A program made the translations under genes and the position numbers. From Panax quinquefolius (Eukaryota > Streptophyta > Magnoliopsida > Apiales > Araliaceae), in NCBI GenBank assembly GCA_020205615.1, contig CM035152.1:147612166-147676165 (forward strand): a DNA stretch of 64,000 nucleotides. The letters run 5' to 3'. Positions 34,390 to 44,935 of this stretch are shown one piece after another (position 1 is the stretch's first letter; every line of letters starts with the position of its first letter). The notes under the pieces are model-generated. The model was given only the letters and a program-made list of their open reading frames with translations. It was not told the DNA's origin and did not search any database.

Positions 34390-36237
34390 TGAAAGTAGTA
34401 TGCACACAAGCCAATTATATTTGATGATAAAGCATATACTTTATAACAATTTTATTCATTTATTAATAAAAAATATTAATTTATTAAAGGCTTTTAATTA
34501 TCTACATAATGCTGTTTTATAATATGTGATAAACCCATAGTTTTAAGCAATGCTTTTAGAATAATGATGATGATAATTCTAATGAGATCTAAATTCTTAG
34601 AAAGATTAAAACTAAAATAGTTCCTAATCGTTGGATTACTAAATTGGGGATTAGTGAATCCGGATAGATTGGTACATACGTTGCTTGCTCATTGGATGAG
34701 GATGATTGATCTCATGATCATTTGTGTTTTTGACACTAAAGCAAGTATGTAAGTGCTTATTAGAGAATAAGTTCATCGAGCGTGACTCATTAAGGAATAC
34801 CTAATGGAGTTTTACTTGCTTGTCGATAGGAATTCTGTAGTGATAGTAAGTCAAGTGATCCTTGGACTTGAGATCATCATAGTATCTTGTGTATGATGAG
34901 TTATACTTTGACTTATTCCTTAAGACCCTTAGGGTATATCAAAGGGTATGCTTGGGTATAATAAGTTGTACATGGGGATAATGTATGATCAATAAAGAAT
35001 CTATCGCTTCTAGTAAAAGAAGAGAAATGTCTATGTGATTCGATAAATGACAACCCGAGTAGTCCTTGGCAAGGCGAGAATGAAATTAGAAAGGAGTTTC
35101 TAATTAGCATTATTTGGAGTTGTGCATTTAAGAGTCGAAATACATATAATTAAATAAAATAAGACTTGTGGTAATTCCATGTCTTATATTTAATTGGGAC
35201 ATTGTATGGTGGAAGGATTGAATTGTACGGTAACTATTTACTCAAAGGTTCTTTTATGATTAATGTTGAAATCTATATTATCCGGAAAAGTCGTTAATCG
35301 CTAGGGGAGGCTTATCCTATTGTAGAATAAATATTATTTATTTAAATAAATTAATAGCTTAATTTATTTATTTAAATAAGATTAGAATTATTCTAATTGA
35401 TTTATTCACAATAGGTTTAATATGGAGAACCTAAAGGGTCACACCATAAAAGGAAGAATAATTATTTAAGAAGTTAATGACATAATCATAATAATAAGTT
35501 AAGTATATTTAATTTAATCTACGATGATAGAATAAATTAAATAGCTTAATATTTATTATTTTATATTTTTGAAATATTAAATATAAATTAACAAGAGGAG
35601 TCTTATTATTATTATTACTATTATTATTATTTAATTCCTAAAGGAGTTTGGGAATTAATTAATAAAAGTACTCTCATTTATTCCTAATAGGATTAGGAAG
35701 AAAAATTAGTTAAAGGAGTTTAATTAATTATGCCTAATAAGATTAGGGAGCCTATTTAATTAAAAGAGTTTAATTAAATAATACCTTATTTTAATTAAAT
35801 AGGGTTACGATATCTTTATCAGAGGAGTCTTATATCATATATCAGATATACGCAATTCCAAAAGTTGGAGAGTACGTTCTTTTCTATAGAGATAGAAAAC
35901 TGGGGTTTGAGCCAAATACCCATCTTCTTGAATCTTTATTCTTTCTTGGTGGATCACCTCTAGAGGCCAAACACTTGGATGGCTAACGTTGATCAAAGGA
36001 AGGAACCAAACCCGGTGAATTCAAGATGAACGCGAAAAAGATTGGAGGTGAACTTGTACCTGAGGAAGCTCGGATCTTCAAGGGTATGATTCTTGTTCTT
36101 TCTTTTTCGTTTAATTAATAATTGTGCATAATGGGTGATCCGGGTATATGGTTTGTAAAATTTTAAAATCCTATTTTACCACGTTTCCGCTTAATTTATG
36201 CAATTTGATTGCGTTCATGAATATCACAAACCTAACA
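34390..36237 (+). mobile_element. Copia element D 3' LTR
   Basis: About 1.85 kb from tgaaagtagtatgcacaca to cacaaacctaaca, directly after the polypurine tract. It contains a TTA/ATT microsatellite near 35606-35632 and repeated taattaaa blocks. No coding capacity. Confidence 0.75.
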
Positions 36238-36500
36238 AGAAGCGACTTAGGTGGTCGTATCTTTATAAATCTGCGGAAAGAGGGACATATCGGTCAAAGC
36301 GCCTAACAGTTCAAGGTATGTTATAATTGTGAAAAGGAAAGACATATTGCTCGAGATTTATGCAGTGATGCGAAACCAAGTCCAGTGGGGATGGTGACTC
36401 GAAAAGTACATCCCACAAAAGTCAAAGTCAGCGGTTCTTGGAAAGGCGTTTATCGTGATTGAGTCAAAATCGAGGAACCCAAACGAGGTGATCACGGGTA
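36238..36500 (+). pseudogene. Element A gag C-terminus (zinc knuckles)
   Basis: The interior of A resumes in the middle of the knuckle region: KRGTYRSKRLTVQG then CYNCEKERHIARDLC (36319-36363), which has an extra residue before the last Cys of the CCHC pattern. The N-terminal gag is missing. Confidence 0.75.
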
Positions 36501-37092
36501 AACTAATCATAAATTCTTGCGAAGTTTATACCTTACTAGATCTGGGTGCTACTATTCATTTATCTCTCCTGCTTGTGCTCAGCGTTTAAACTTAACTCAG
36601 GAGAAATTAGACTTTGATTTATCTGTGGAGACTCAGATTAGGAGAAATTTTCATCACATCCACATTTATAAATCTTGTTTGATCCAAGTTGGCACCATCA
36701 CATTACACATTGACCTTATCTCTTTAAAGATACTTGCTTTTGATGTGATTTTAGGGATTGATTGGTTAACTACTCATCATGCCAAAATTGATTGTTTTCG
36801 TAAAGTTGTTAGTTTTCATATTCTAACCAACTGTTGTTATGCAATTCAAGCAACTAAACCACTAAAATTAATCTTTGTCATATCAAGTCATAAAGCTATC
36901 CGTTTATTGAAAAACGGATGTCAAGCTTTCTTAGCCCATGTTATGGATTTGAATAAAGACACGTCGGATTTGAATAATATTCTTGTTGTTAGTAAATTTC
37001 CTGACGTATTTCCTGAAGAACTTCTCGGTCTACCCCCGAGCGTGAAGTTGAATTATTTATTGATCTTGAACTGGTACAAAGCCCATTTCTAA
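36500..37092 (+). pseudogene. Element A protease
   Basis: Open frame of 191 codons from 36517. The active site is damaged and reads LDLGATIH in another frame (ctagatctgggtgctac) where LDTGSTHS is expected; the main frame carries YYSFISPACAQRLNL, FDLSVETQI, FDVILGIDWLTTHHAKIDCF and FPDVFPEELLGLPPSVKLN, reaching the protease/reverse transcriptase junction. Confidence 0.8.
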
Positions 37093-37780
37093 AACCCCAT
37101 ATCGAATGGCTCTATTGAACTTGAGAGTTAAAGGTCCAACTACGAGGAGTTATTGGACATCGGTTTCATTAATCTAGTACATCTCCTTGGGGTGCTCTAT
37201 TTTATTTGTAAAGAAGAAAAGGCGGGAGTATGCGACTTTGTATTGACTATCGAGAATTGAACCATGTCACCATCAAGAATAGGTATCCGCTACCTCGTAT
37301 TGATGACTGTTTGACCGAGTTTTAAGAGCACAATTCTTTTCAAAGATCGATCTTCGATTACGGATATCATCGGTGAAGATTAGAACCGAGGATATTCAAA
37401 GATTGCCTTGAGAACTCGATGCGAGCATTATGAATTTTAGTCATGTCTTTTGGATTGACTAATGCTCCTGTGGCTTTTATGGATATGATGAACCAGGATA
37501 TTCAAGGAATATTTGGATCGATTCGTTGTTGTCTTTATTGATGACATCCTCATATATTCCAAAAGCCGTGAAGATCATGAGCACCATTTGAAGTTGGTAC
37601 TCCAAAGGCCCGTGAAATCAAGCTATATGCCAAGTTGAAGAAATGCGAGTTACGGCAAGGAAGTAGCATTCCTTGGGCACATGGTGTCAAAAACATGGAG
37701 TATCATTGACCGTGAAGATTGAAGCAATACAAAGTTAGAACAAATCAAGTCGGTGACCAAAGACGTAGCTTAACTACGGG
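37093..37780 (+). pseudogene. Element A reverse transcriptase
   Basis: [20 protein letters not shown] (near 37244-37303) and [17 protein letters not shown] (FIDD at 37534-37545) are intact in separate frames. The segment between has several shifts at expected CAG sites, parallel to those in C. Confidence 0.8.
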
Positions 37781-38345
37781 CTTATTTGGTTATTATCGGA
37801 GATTCGTGGAAGGATTTTCTCGAATCGCTACTCCTTTAACTTCGGCCTAACTCGGAAGGATACAAAATTCGTATGGAGAGAGGAATGCGAGATGAGTTTC
37901 CAAGAGCTTAAGAGGAGACTTATTTGAACTGTCTCCGACAATACCATCTGGTTCGGATGGATTTGTTATCTCATGATGATGCTTGGGTGCAAAGGGTTAG
38001 GATGTGTTTTCATGCAACATGGGAAAGTCATAGCTTTATGCCTCGCGACAACTTAAAGAGTATGAGAGGAATTATCCTACTTATGATCTAGAGTTGGCGG
38101 CGTGATTATTTTTCGCTAAAGATGCGGAGGAACTATCTATATGGAGAGAAAGTGGAGATATATTCGGACCATAAAAGCCTCAAATATTTCTTCACCCAAA
38201 AAGAACTCAACATCTGATACGACGTTGGCTCGAAATTTGGTAAAAGATTATGACCACACCATTCAATACCATCACGGAAAAGCAAGCGTGGTAGGCGACG
38301 CGTTGAGTAGAAGATCATATCTGTGAGCGAGTGTGATGATGTCAA
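37780..38345 (+). pseudogene. Element A RNase H
   Basis: [17 protein letters not shown], then RRWLEI, KDYDHTIQYHHGKASVVGDA and LSRRSYL (to about 38325) mark the conserved end of the domain. The frame is broken two or three times upstream. Confidence 0.75.
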
Positions 38346-38499
38346 GTATACGCATAGAACCAACTTTAATCGATGAAGTTAAAGTTTCTCAAGCCACAGA
38401 CCCGGAGCTGATGCATATGAAGAAGAAAGTACAAGAGGGTACTATTCCAGAAACAAGAATCGATGAAGAATGAATACTTCGAGTCCACTCCAGACTTTG

Positions 38500-39040
38500 T
38501 GTTCCTAACGATTCTGATTTAAAGAATAATATCATGATGGAGGCACACAATACACCATTTGGAATCCATCCTGGAAGTACCAAAATATATCGTAATCTTC
38601 GACATACATTTTGGTGGAACAATATGAAGAGAGAGATTGCAAAGTTTATCTCGAGGTGTTTAACTTGTCAACGTGTAAAGGTGGAGCATCAAGTGCCTAA
38701 GGGTCCATTGCAACCACTTGAGATTCCAACATGGAAGTGGGAACACATTACCATGGATTTCATTACGGGTCTTTCCATGGTTTCTCAAGGCATAAATTAT
38801 ATTTGGGTTATTGTTGATAGATTAACCAAGTCAGCTCATTTCTTGCCAATACGGGAGACTTATTCCCTTGAACATCTTGCTAGTATGTATGTGAATGAGA
38901 TTGTAAGATTGCGTGGCATGCCAGTATCCATAGTTTCGGATCGTAACCCAAGATTCACTTCACGATTTTGGGTTAGCTTGCAAAAAGCTATGGGCACGGA
39001 TTTCTGATTGATTAAGATACCATCCTCAAACAGACGGACA
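38500..39040 (+). pseudogene. Element A integrase core
   Basis: Longest integrase frame in the window (38534-39007, 157 codons). Zinc-binding end: LRHTFWW and RCLTCQRVK. Core: WEHITMDFITGL with the first catalytic Asp, YIWVIVDRLTKSAHFLPIRE, and SDRNPRFTSRFWVSLQKAMG with the second Asp. The region for the catalytic Glu follows after a frameshift, so the enzyme is broken. Confidence 0.85.
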
Positions 39041-39089
39041 ATCGAGAGGACTATTCAAACTCTTGAAGATCTATTAAGACTCGTGTCCT

Positions 39090-39830
39090 AGACTTCAAAG
39101 GAGTTGGGATAAGTATTTACCATTGGTGGAATTCTCCTACAACAGCAGATTATCGTGCAAGTATAGGTGTGGCTCCATTGAAGCATTGTATGGGACGAAA
39201 AAGTGTCGCTCTCCAATATGTTGGGATGAGGTGGGTGAAGCAAAATTGTTGGGATCCGAGTTGGTACGTATGACTACGAAAAATATACAAATGATTCGAC
39301 AACGTATACTAACGGCACAGGATCGACAAAAGAGTTATGCGGATCTTCATCGAAAAGACGTGTAATTTAGTATTGGGGATCATGTATTATTGCATGTTGC
39401 TCCATGGAAGGGAGTTACAAGATTTGGGAAGAGAGGAAAGCTCGATCCACGATTTATTGGTCCATTTTTGATTCTTGGACAAGAGTAGGAAATGTGGCTA
39501 TAGACTCGCGATTACCTCCAAGTATGTCTCGTGTTCATAATATTTTTCATATATCTGTCTTCACGTAAATATGTGAAAGACCCGAACCACGTTATTGAGT
39601 TAGAGGCAGGACAAGATAGCCAGAAGACTTAACGTATGAAGAGGTACTGTCAAGATCTTGGATAGGAAGGAGCATGTCCCTACGCATGAAAGGTCATACC
39701 ACAAGTCAAAGTTTTGTGGAGGAACCATGCTATTGAGGAAATGACTGGGAGTTGGAAAGCGAAATGAAAGCGAGGTATCCTCACCTTTTGAAATACCAGA
39801 ATACGTCACGTCGATTTCGAGGGCGAAATT
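39090..39830 (+). pseudogene. Element A GPY/F module and chromodomain-like tail
   Basis: 39123-39365 reads VEFSYN, SIEALYGTK, ILTAQDRQKSYADLHRKDV; then VLLHVAPWKGVTRFGKRGKL-like and VIELEAGQDS pieces, and VKVLWRNHAIEEMT in a third frame. It ends before the polypurine tract near 39833-39846 (aaggagggagtt). Confidence 0.75.
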
Positions 39831-41172
39831 TCATAAGGAGGGAGTTTGTAAGACCCCAACTTATTATAAATAAAATTAAATTTCCTCTATTTATTATTTT
39901 GAAATAGTAAGAGTTGATTTGAGTAATGTGGTTAGTTATGGGTAAAATGCATAAATATTTCAAATAAGCAAGTGGTTATAAAATATTCATTTTATCGAAG
40001 AATATTCGTTTGGTCGTGGAATATTCTTCTTGTCGAGGGAATATTAAATGCAACGGTAGCTTGACCTTTGTGTGGAGCCCCATAACGAAAAGCGATTGGA
40101 TGAAGAAAGCGACAAGTATAAGTTGTTATATACAGAATTATCTTTGTTAAAATACCCGATGGTTAAAAAAACACGGTAGCTGCTGCGGTATTGCACCAAT
40201 TATTGATTCTTATGTAAGAAGGCACTACTCAATAATTATTACGATGAATTCTTGTTCAATATTTTATTTTATTGATTGATAATTGCTACGTTGATATTTT
40301 ATATTATTGTTGTTTTGATAATTGTCACTACACGATATTTTCATTATCGGATCAATAATTCATATTATTGGAATAATATTATTAGATAACATTATTGACA
40401 ATGTCTAGAAAGTTACATCAAGGAGAGGTTTGGTCACCTAATTGCGCGCCAGTAAGGAGAAATCCTTATTGGAAAGCCCCCTCTTTCCTAGGAACGGCCT
40501 GGTTGCCAGTATTGTGATTCTATAATATTATTTGTGAATAATTAATTATTAATTTATATGATAAGGAAAATATTCATTTTATGTGGATATAGATGGAGAA
40601 AATTTTAAAGTGACAATTGTTGAAAAATTGATATTTTATCTTTTCTGATAAATAATTCATTTAAATATATTATTATATTTTAATAATATAATAATGATGA
40701 TATTTTTACAATTAATGTGAGATATATGAGTATATGAGGAGGAGGAGTATTTTTGTTACTAAAAATATTTAAAACATGTTTTTCATGTTTGTGGATCCCA
40801 TTTCTTGACTGAAATTTGATTATAGCCTGCAAATTCGTCCGTATATGGATTTCGGTCAATTTCTGCTTCGAATTTGGAAAAACTTAAATTTACAAAGTTG
40901 TAGATAATGGAATTTCCTATGGAAAAGCATAAGGTTCGAATTTTTCTGACAAAAGGGCTATTTATTATGAATTATTGAAGTTCCGAAGTTCTGAAATAAT
41001 TGATTTTTGGAAGTTTTAATTATTTTTAATAACAAAAACATTTTTTTGTTTTTGTCATTATTGTGGGCCTCATTGGTGGCTGAATTCAGATGGTCTTGCG
41101 GTGGGCGTGAAGTTTGTTTATAAATAATATTATTTTATTAAATTTTCTGCTTTGGTGTTCTAAGCATTTTCC

Positions 41173-41180
41173 TATAAATA
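41173..41180 (+). promoter_or_regulatory. LTR TATA box (A 3' LTR)
   Basis: TATAAATA in tcctataaatagggtactta. About 1.2 kb of LTR lies downstream of it, so any R-U5 part is very long. Confidence 0.7.
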
Positions 41181-42173
41181 GGGTACTTAGGTTAGAATTG
41201 AAAATCAAACCAGAAACTGAAGTTTTCTCTCTCTATATTATCGAGTGTATTCTTGTGAGTATTTTGATACTTTGAGTGTTGCTATACGGTGCAAGTTCCT
41301 TCAGCGTTATATCTGATATTCTAGCCAGAAGTACTATTCTTTTCAAGGTAAAGGATGTTATATATTTTTTTTAAATGATATTATTTCTTCTAATATCATT
41401 ATGTCGGAATATTGGTAAGATTTTTCTTGTAAAATTCTTGTCTTTTAGTATCGGGGTTACAATTCACGTATCTGAGACTATTTACGATATCTGACCTTTA
41501 TTCACGAATCGATTTATATTATTCACGAAAAATTAAATTTTCTTTTCTGTGTCCAAGATTTTCTATTATGGTTCTTATCTTTGATTGGATCTATGTTTTG
41601 ATCTTCATTTTTGGAATTCTGCTCCACAATAGTTTATTATGGAGTATTTTTGAACTTGGATTGTCTAAAGTACGAATCCTTAATATTTGTTCTTTTGTTT
41701 CACTGGATTCGTTTTCTTTAAAATATTTTTCATCATCCTCAGTCCTAAATGATGATATTACTTAATATCTTTGGCCTGTAGTGCAAAGATGAATAAATTT
41801 TTGATGAATATCTTTGGCCTGTAGTGCAAAGATGAATATTTGATTCAAGATGAATATTGATTGATGTTACAGGGATAAAATATTGATGATGGATTTTTAA
41901 ATTCATATATTATAGTAGATTTCATTCTCTACGTAACTCATCTATGAATTATTATTTCCGCTGTGAATATTGATCTGAAACTTGTTGTCTATTGTATTTT
42001 ATCAAATTAAAGACTAACGATAATTTGTTCTATATTATCTTAGTCATAATATTCTTTACTGGGCTAGTTGAGCTCACCCTTTTCCTTTTTGTTCCATTTT
42101 TCTTCTCAGGAGGCGAAAATGTAGCGAGTACTAGTCAGGGTATGGAATGAAGGTTCTAGAAAGTTGTTTTAGT

Positions 42174-42223
42174 AGTCCTCACTATTTTTGTAAAATAATG
42201 TACCAATAATTGTAATGAGGACT
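42174..42223 (+). other. Conserved LTR stem-loop (A 3' LTR)
   Basis: AGTCCTCA/TGAGGACT outer arms perfect; inner stem cactatttt/aaaataatg with one C-A mismatch. Confidence 0.7.
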
Positions 42224-42374
42224 TATTTGGGTGTAAATATTGTCTAGATGGCAATATTTGTATTTAAACTCACAGTTTTTATGTGGTATTAATATAGTTG
42301 TAGTTGTTTCTGTACCATGTTATTGATGACTCAAAATGGGTGATGTATACCTATTTTGGGGGCATCACAGAGCA

Positions 42375-42700
42375 CGGCTATGGAGACTGACGCTTAATAG
42401 ATTCAGCCATTGCGGCTTCATCGGTAGAAATTGACGGCTTCATTCGGCAAACTCAGATGGAAAAGTAGGGTAGCGGAAGGGGAAAAACTGAAAGTGAAAG
42501 AAAAAGAAGAAGAAGAAGAGTTAATTTCCCTTGATTTTTCCAGAGAGTGAGGGTTTTCAGAGGTGTGAAAATAGGGGTTTTATAAGATGAGAGGAAGGGA
42601 AGAGGCAGGGTGAGAAGAGAGGTGTGAAAAGGCGATGATTTATATGGGTGAAGCGATAGAGGGAAAGAAGAGAAGAATCGCTCGAGAAGAAGAGAAAGAG
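42375..42700 (-). promoter_or_regulatory. Upstream part of the split cysteine-synthase-like gene
   Basis: On the minus strand it has a TATA-like ttataaaacccc near 42585-42574, a CT-rich leader (42500-42470 region, complement of gaagaagaagaagaagag) and candidate starts MKPS (42432) and MAES (42405). Rejoined at the target site none runs cleanly into the exon at 10715-10552 (stop codon within ~20 codons), so either the start codon is elsewhere or the gene was already decaying. Confidence 0.4.
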
Positions 42701-42828
42701 TCGATCGACTATGAAGAAGAGGAGTCAGTCGACTGAAGGATGAACTCGTGTGAATTTTCTAATTGAGCGAATTGACTCTTAATTATTTAAGAGTTGGCCT
42801 AGTGAATTTTGCAATTGAAGGGTGAGTT
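42701..42828 (+). repeat. ~130-bp direct repeat, right copy
   Basis: Partner of 9955-10084 in the same orientation, sharing the gttgactcttaa/ttaagagttgg hairpin with small differences. Confidence 0.75.
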
Positions 42829-42940
42829 TTGGATCAGTATTACAGTCTTTATATATAAGGTATAGATGAAAAGGGGAAGAACAAGCAATCTCATCTTATT
42901 AAAAATATGTATTGAAAGATATGGAAAAAACAAATCACTA

Positions 42941-43215
42941 CTCCCTCCGTCCCTAATTATTTGACGTTTTAGAAGTATGCACAAGAATTAAGATAATGAT
43001 TGTAAATTTTTAAATATAATACTCAATTGTCTATAATACCCTTAAATTTTTTGTTGGGATAAGGAGAGTTTTGTTGGGATAAGGAGAGAGAGAGAGTTTA
43101 ATGAGGGGGTAATTTTGGAAAAACTGTTATTAATTCTCCTAGATTTGAACAAACGTCAAATAATTAGGGACAAATGAAAAACTCTAAAACGTCAAATAAT
43201 TAGGGATGGAGGGAA
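42941..43215. mobile_element. Stowaway MITE (CTCCCTCCGTCCC type)
   Basis: Ends ctccctccgtccctaattat and its near-perfect complement, flanked by TA (42939-42940 and 43216-43217). 275 bp. Contains a 20-bp tandem duplication of ttttgttgggataaggagag near 43051-43090. Confidence 0.85.
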
Positions 43216-43272
43216 TATAAACTAACTATTTCAGGTTTAAGGAAAAATTTGGGACCAGCCGTAAACCTAGAG

Positions 43273-44935
43273 TGTAAGACCCCGAATTTTATGAAATAAA
43301 AGTATTTAATTTTTCTTATAATTGTTATTCAGTAAATGGTTAAATTGATAAAAAGTTAAAGTTAAGGGTGAGATATGAATTTTTTTTTCAAAATAAGCAA
43401 GTGGTATAAAATACTCATTGTTGTTGGGAATATTCGTTTGGTCGTGGAATATTCTTCTTTGTCGGGAAAAAAATTAAATGCAATGTAGTGACCGATTATG
43501 GGCCCATAATGAGAATAAGCTGTCGAGATGAAGAAAATGACAAGTTTGAGTTTTTATAAATAACTTGGCGTAGTTATTACAGATTAACTTTGTTAAAATA
43601 CACAGTGGTTAAAATACGTGAATGTCTGGCGTGGTTGCACGATATTTTTGAATTATTGATTCTTACGTAAAGAAGGCTCGCTCAATAATTATTACGATAA
43701 GAATTTATTCAATATTTTATTTTATTAATTCAATAATTGTTGCATTGATATTTTATATTATTGTGGTTTCAATAATTTTCACTACACAGTATTTCCCATT
43801 ATTAGATCAATAATTCATATTATTTGAATACTATTATTAGATAGCATTATTGGCAATGTCTAGAAAGTTCTGTCAAGGAGAGGTTTGGTCACCTAATTGC
43901 GCGTCAGTAAGGAGAAATCCTTATCGGAAAGCTCCCTCTTTCCTGAAAACGGTCTGGTTGTCATTATTGTGATTCTGTAATATTATTTGTGAATAATTAT
44001 TTATTGATTTATATGATAAGGAAATATTTATTTGATGTGGATATAAATGATGGATTTATTTATGTGGTTATAAATGAAGGAATTAATGCTGAGTTGTTTT
44101 ATCAGTGTTTTGTCGAATTGGAGGTATTAAAAAATCAAATCGGTGTTCTTAAAGCTCTATTGCATGAGTTATAATTTTAATCCGACCGTTGAATCGTTGT
44201 GATTTTTGGATATGTTATACATATATAAGTTGAGTATATGTCCACAAATTTTGAACCGTTAAAAATTAATGCATGATTTGTTATGAATTTTAAAAGGTGT
44301 TAAAAATCATCCGTTTGAATATTTCGGATATTTTTTGTCTAGAATTTGGAAAAACTTAAAGCTAAAAAGTTGTAGAGAATTCGATTTCGTATGGAATGGA
44401 CATAAAATTCGTATTTTTCTGATGAAAGGGCTATTTATTATGAATTATTGAAGTTTCTGATTATTATTTCAATTTTAAACCATTTTAGAAAATTCTAGAA
44501 ATGAATGGGCCCCACCTTTGGTTGGTAAAAAATGTGCTAAAATTTTATTTCAAAAGTGGTGGGTGGGAATAGTAGCAGGTAAAGCCATCAGGTTGCAGGT
44601 CAAGTTTGCTTCGACGTTCTAATATTTTCCTATAAATAGGGTGTTGAGTTAGAATTAAAAATCACACCAGAAACATAAGTTTTCTCTCCCTATATTATCG
44701 AACGTATTTTTGTGAGTATTTTAATACTTTGAGAGTTGCTAATCAGTGCAAGTTTCCTTTAGCGTTATATCCGATATTGCAGTCAGAAGTATTGCTCTTT
44801 TGAGGTAAGGGATTGTAAGGGATGGTAAGGGATATTATTTTCTTCGTAAATGATATTATTTCTTTTGATATCATTATACCGAAATATTGATATGAATTTT
44901 ATTGTAAAATTTTTACCTTTTTGTGTCGGGATTAC
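43273..44935 (+). mobile_element. LTR E, first piece (family II variant)
   Basis: Begins TGTAAGACCCCGAATTTTAT after flank tagag. Follows the A LTR in order, including TATAAATA at 44631-44638. Interrupted at 44936 by element F. It resumes at 54277 and again at 57672. No interior is attached on either side, so E is a solo or truncated LTR. Confidence 0.8.
44631..44638 (+). promoter_or_regulatory. LTR TATA box (E)
   Basis: TATAAATA in tcctataaatagggtgttga, same setting as in A. Confidence 0.6.

Larger units (their letters stand above)
30887..36237 (+). mobile_element. Ty1/copia element D, 5' truncated
   Basis: Degenerate copia element: leader with reiterated tgtgcacaca motifs (30900-31190), gag, protease, integrase, reverse transcriptase and RNase H in the copia order (integrase before reverse transcriptase), polypurine tract and one LTR (34390-36237). 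No 5' LTR is present; the left end abuts A's LTR fragment with no duplication. Its right end joins A's gag, so D probably marks a deletion of A's LTR end and 5' interior. Confidence 0.8.
10716..42369 (+). mobile_element. Gypsy element A with nested B, C and copia D
   Basis: It starts TGTAAGACCCC and ends GGGGGCATCACA, with a perfect 5-bp duplication gagca at 10711-10715 and 42370-42374. Own parts: 5' LTR in two pieces (10716-12367 and 30042-30886), truncated interior (36238-39846) and 3' LTR (39847-42369). Between them lie gypsy B and C and a copia element. LTR start sequences of the two ends differ at about five of the first 85 bases by eye. The end of the 5' LTR, the primer site and most of gag are missing, replaced by D. 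Confidence 0.9.
39847..42369 (+). mobile_element. Element A 3' LTR (family II)
   Basis: Uninterrupted 2.52-kb LTR that serves as the reference for the broken copies. TATA box 41173-41180, repeat units 41763-41838, 18-nt motif 42061-42078, stem-loop 42174-42223, terminus ggcatcaca followed by duplication gagca. The 65-codon frame at 41568-41765 is LTR sequence, not a gene. Confidence 0.92.
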
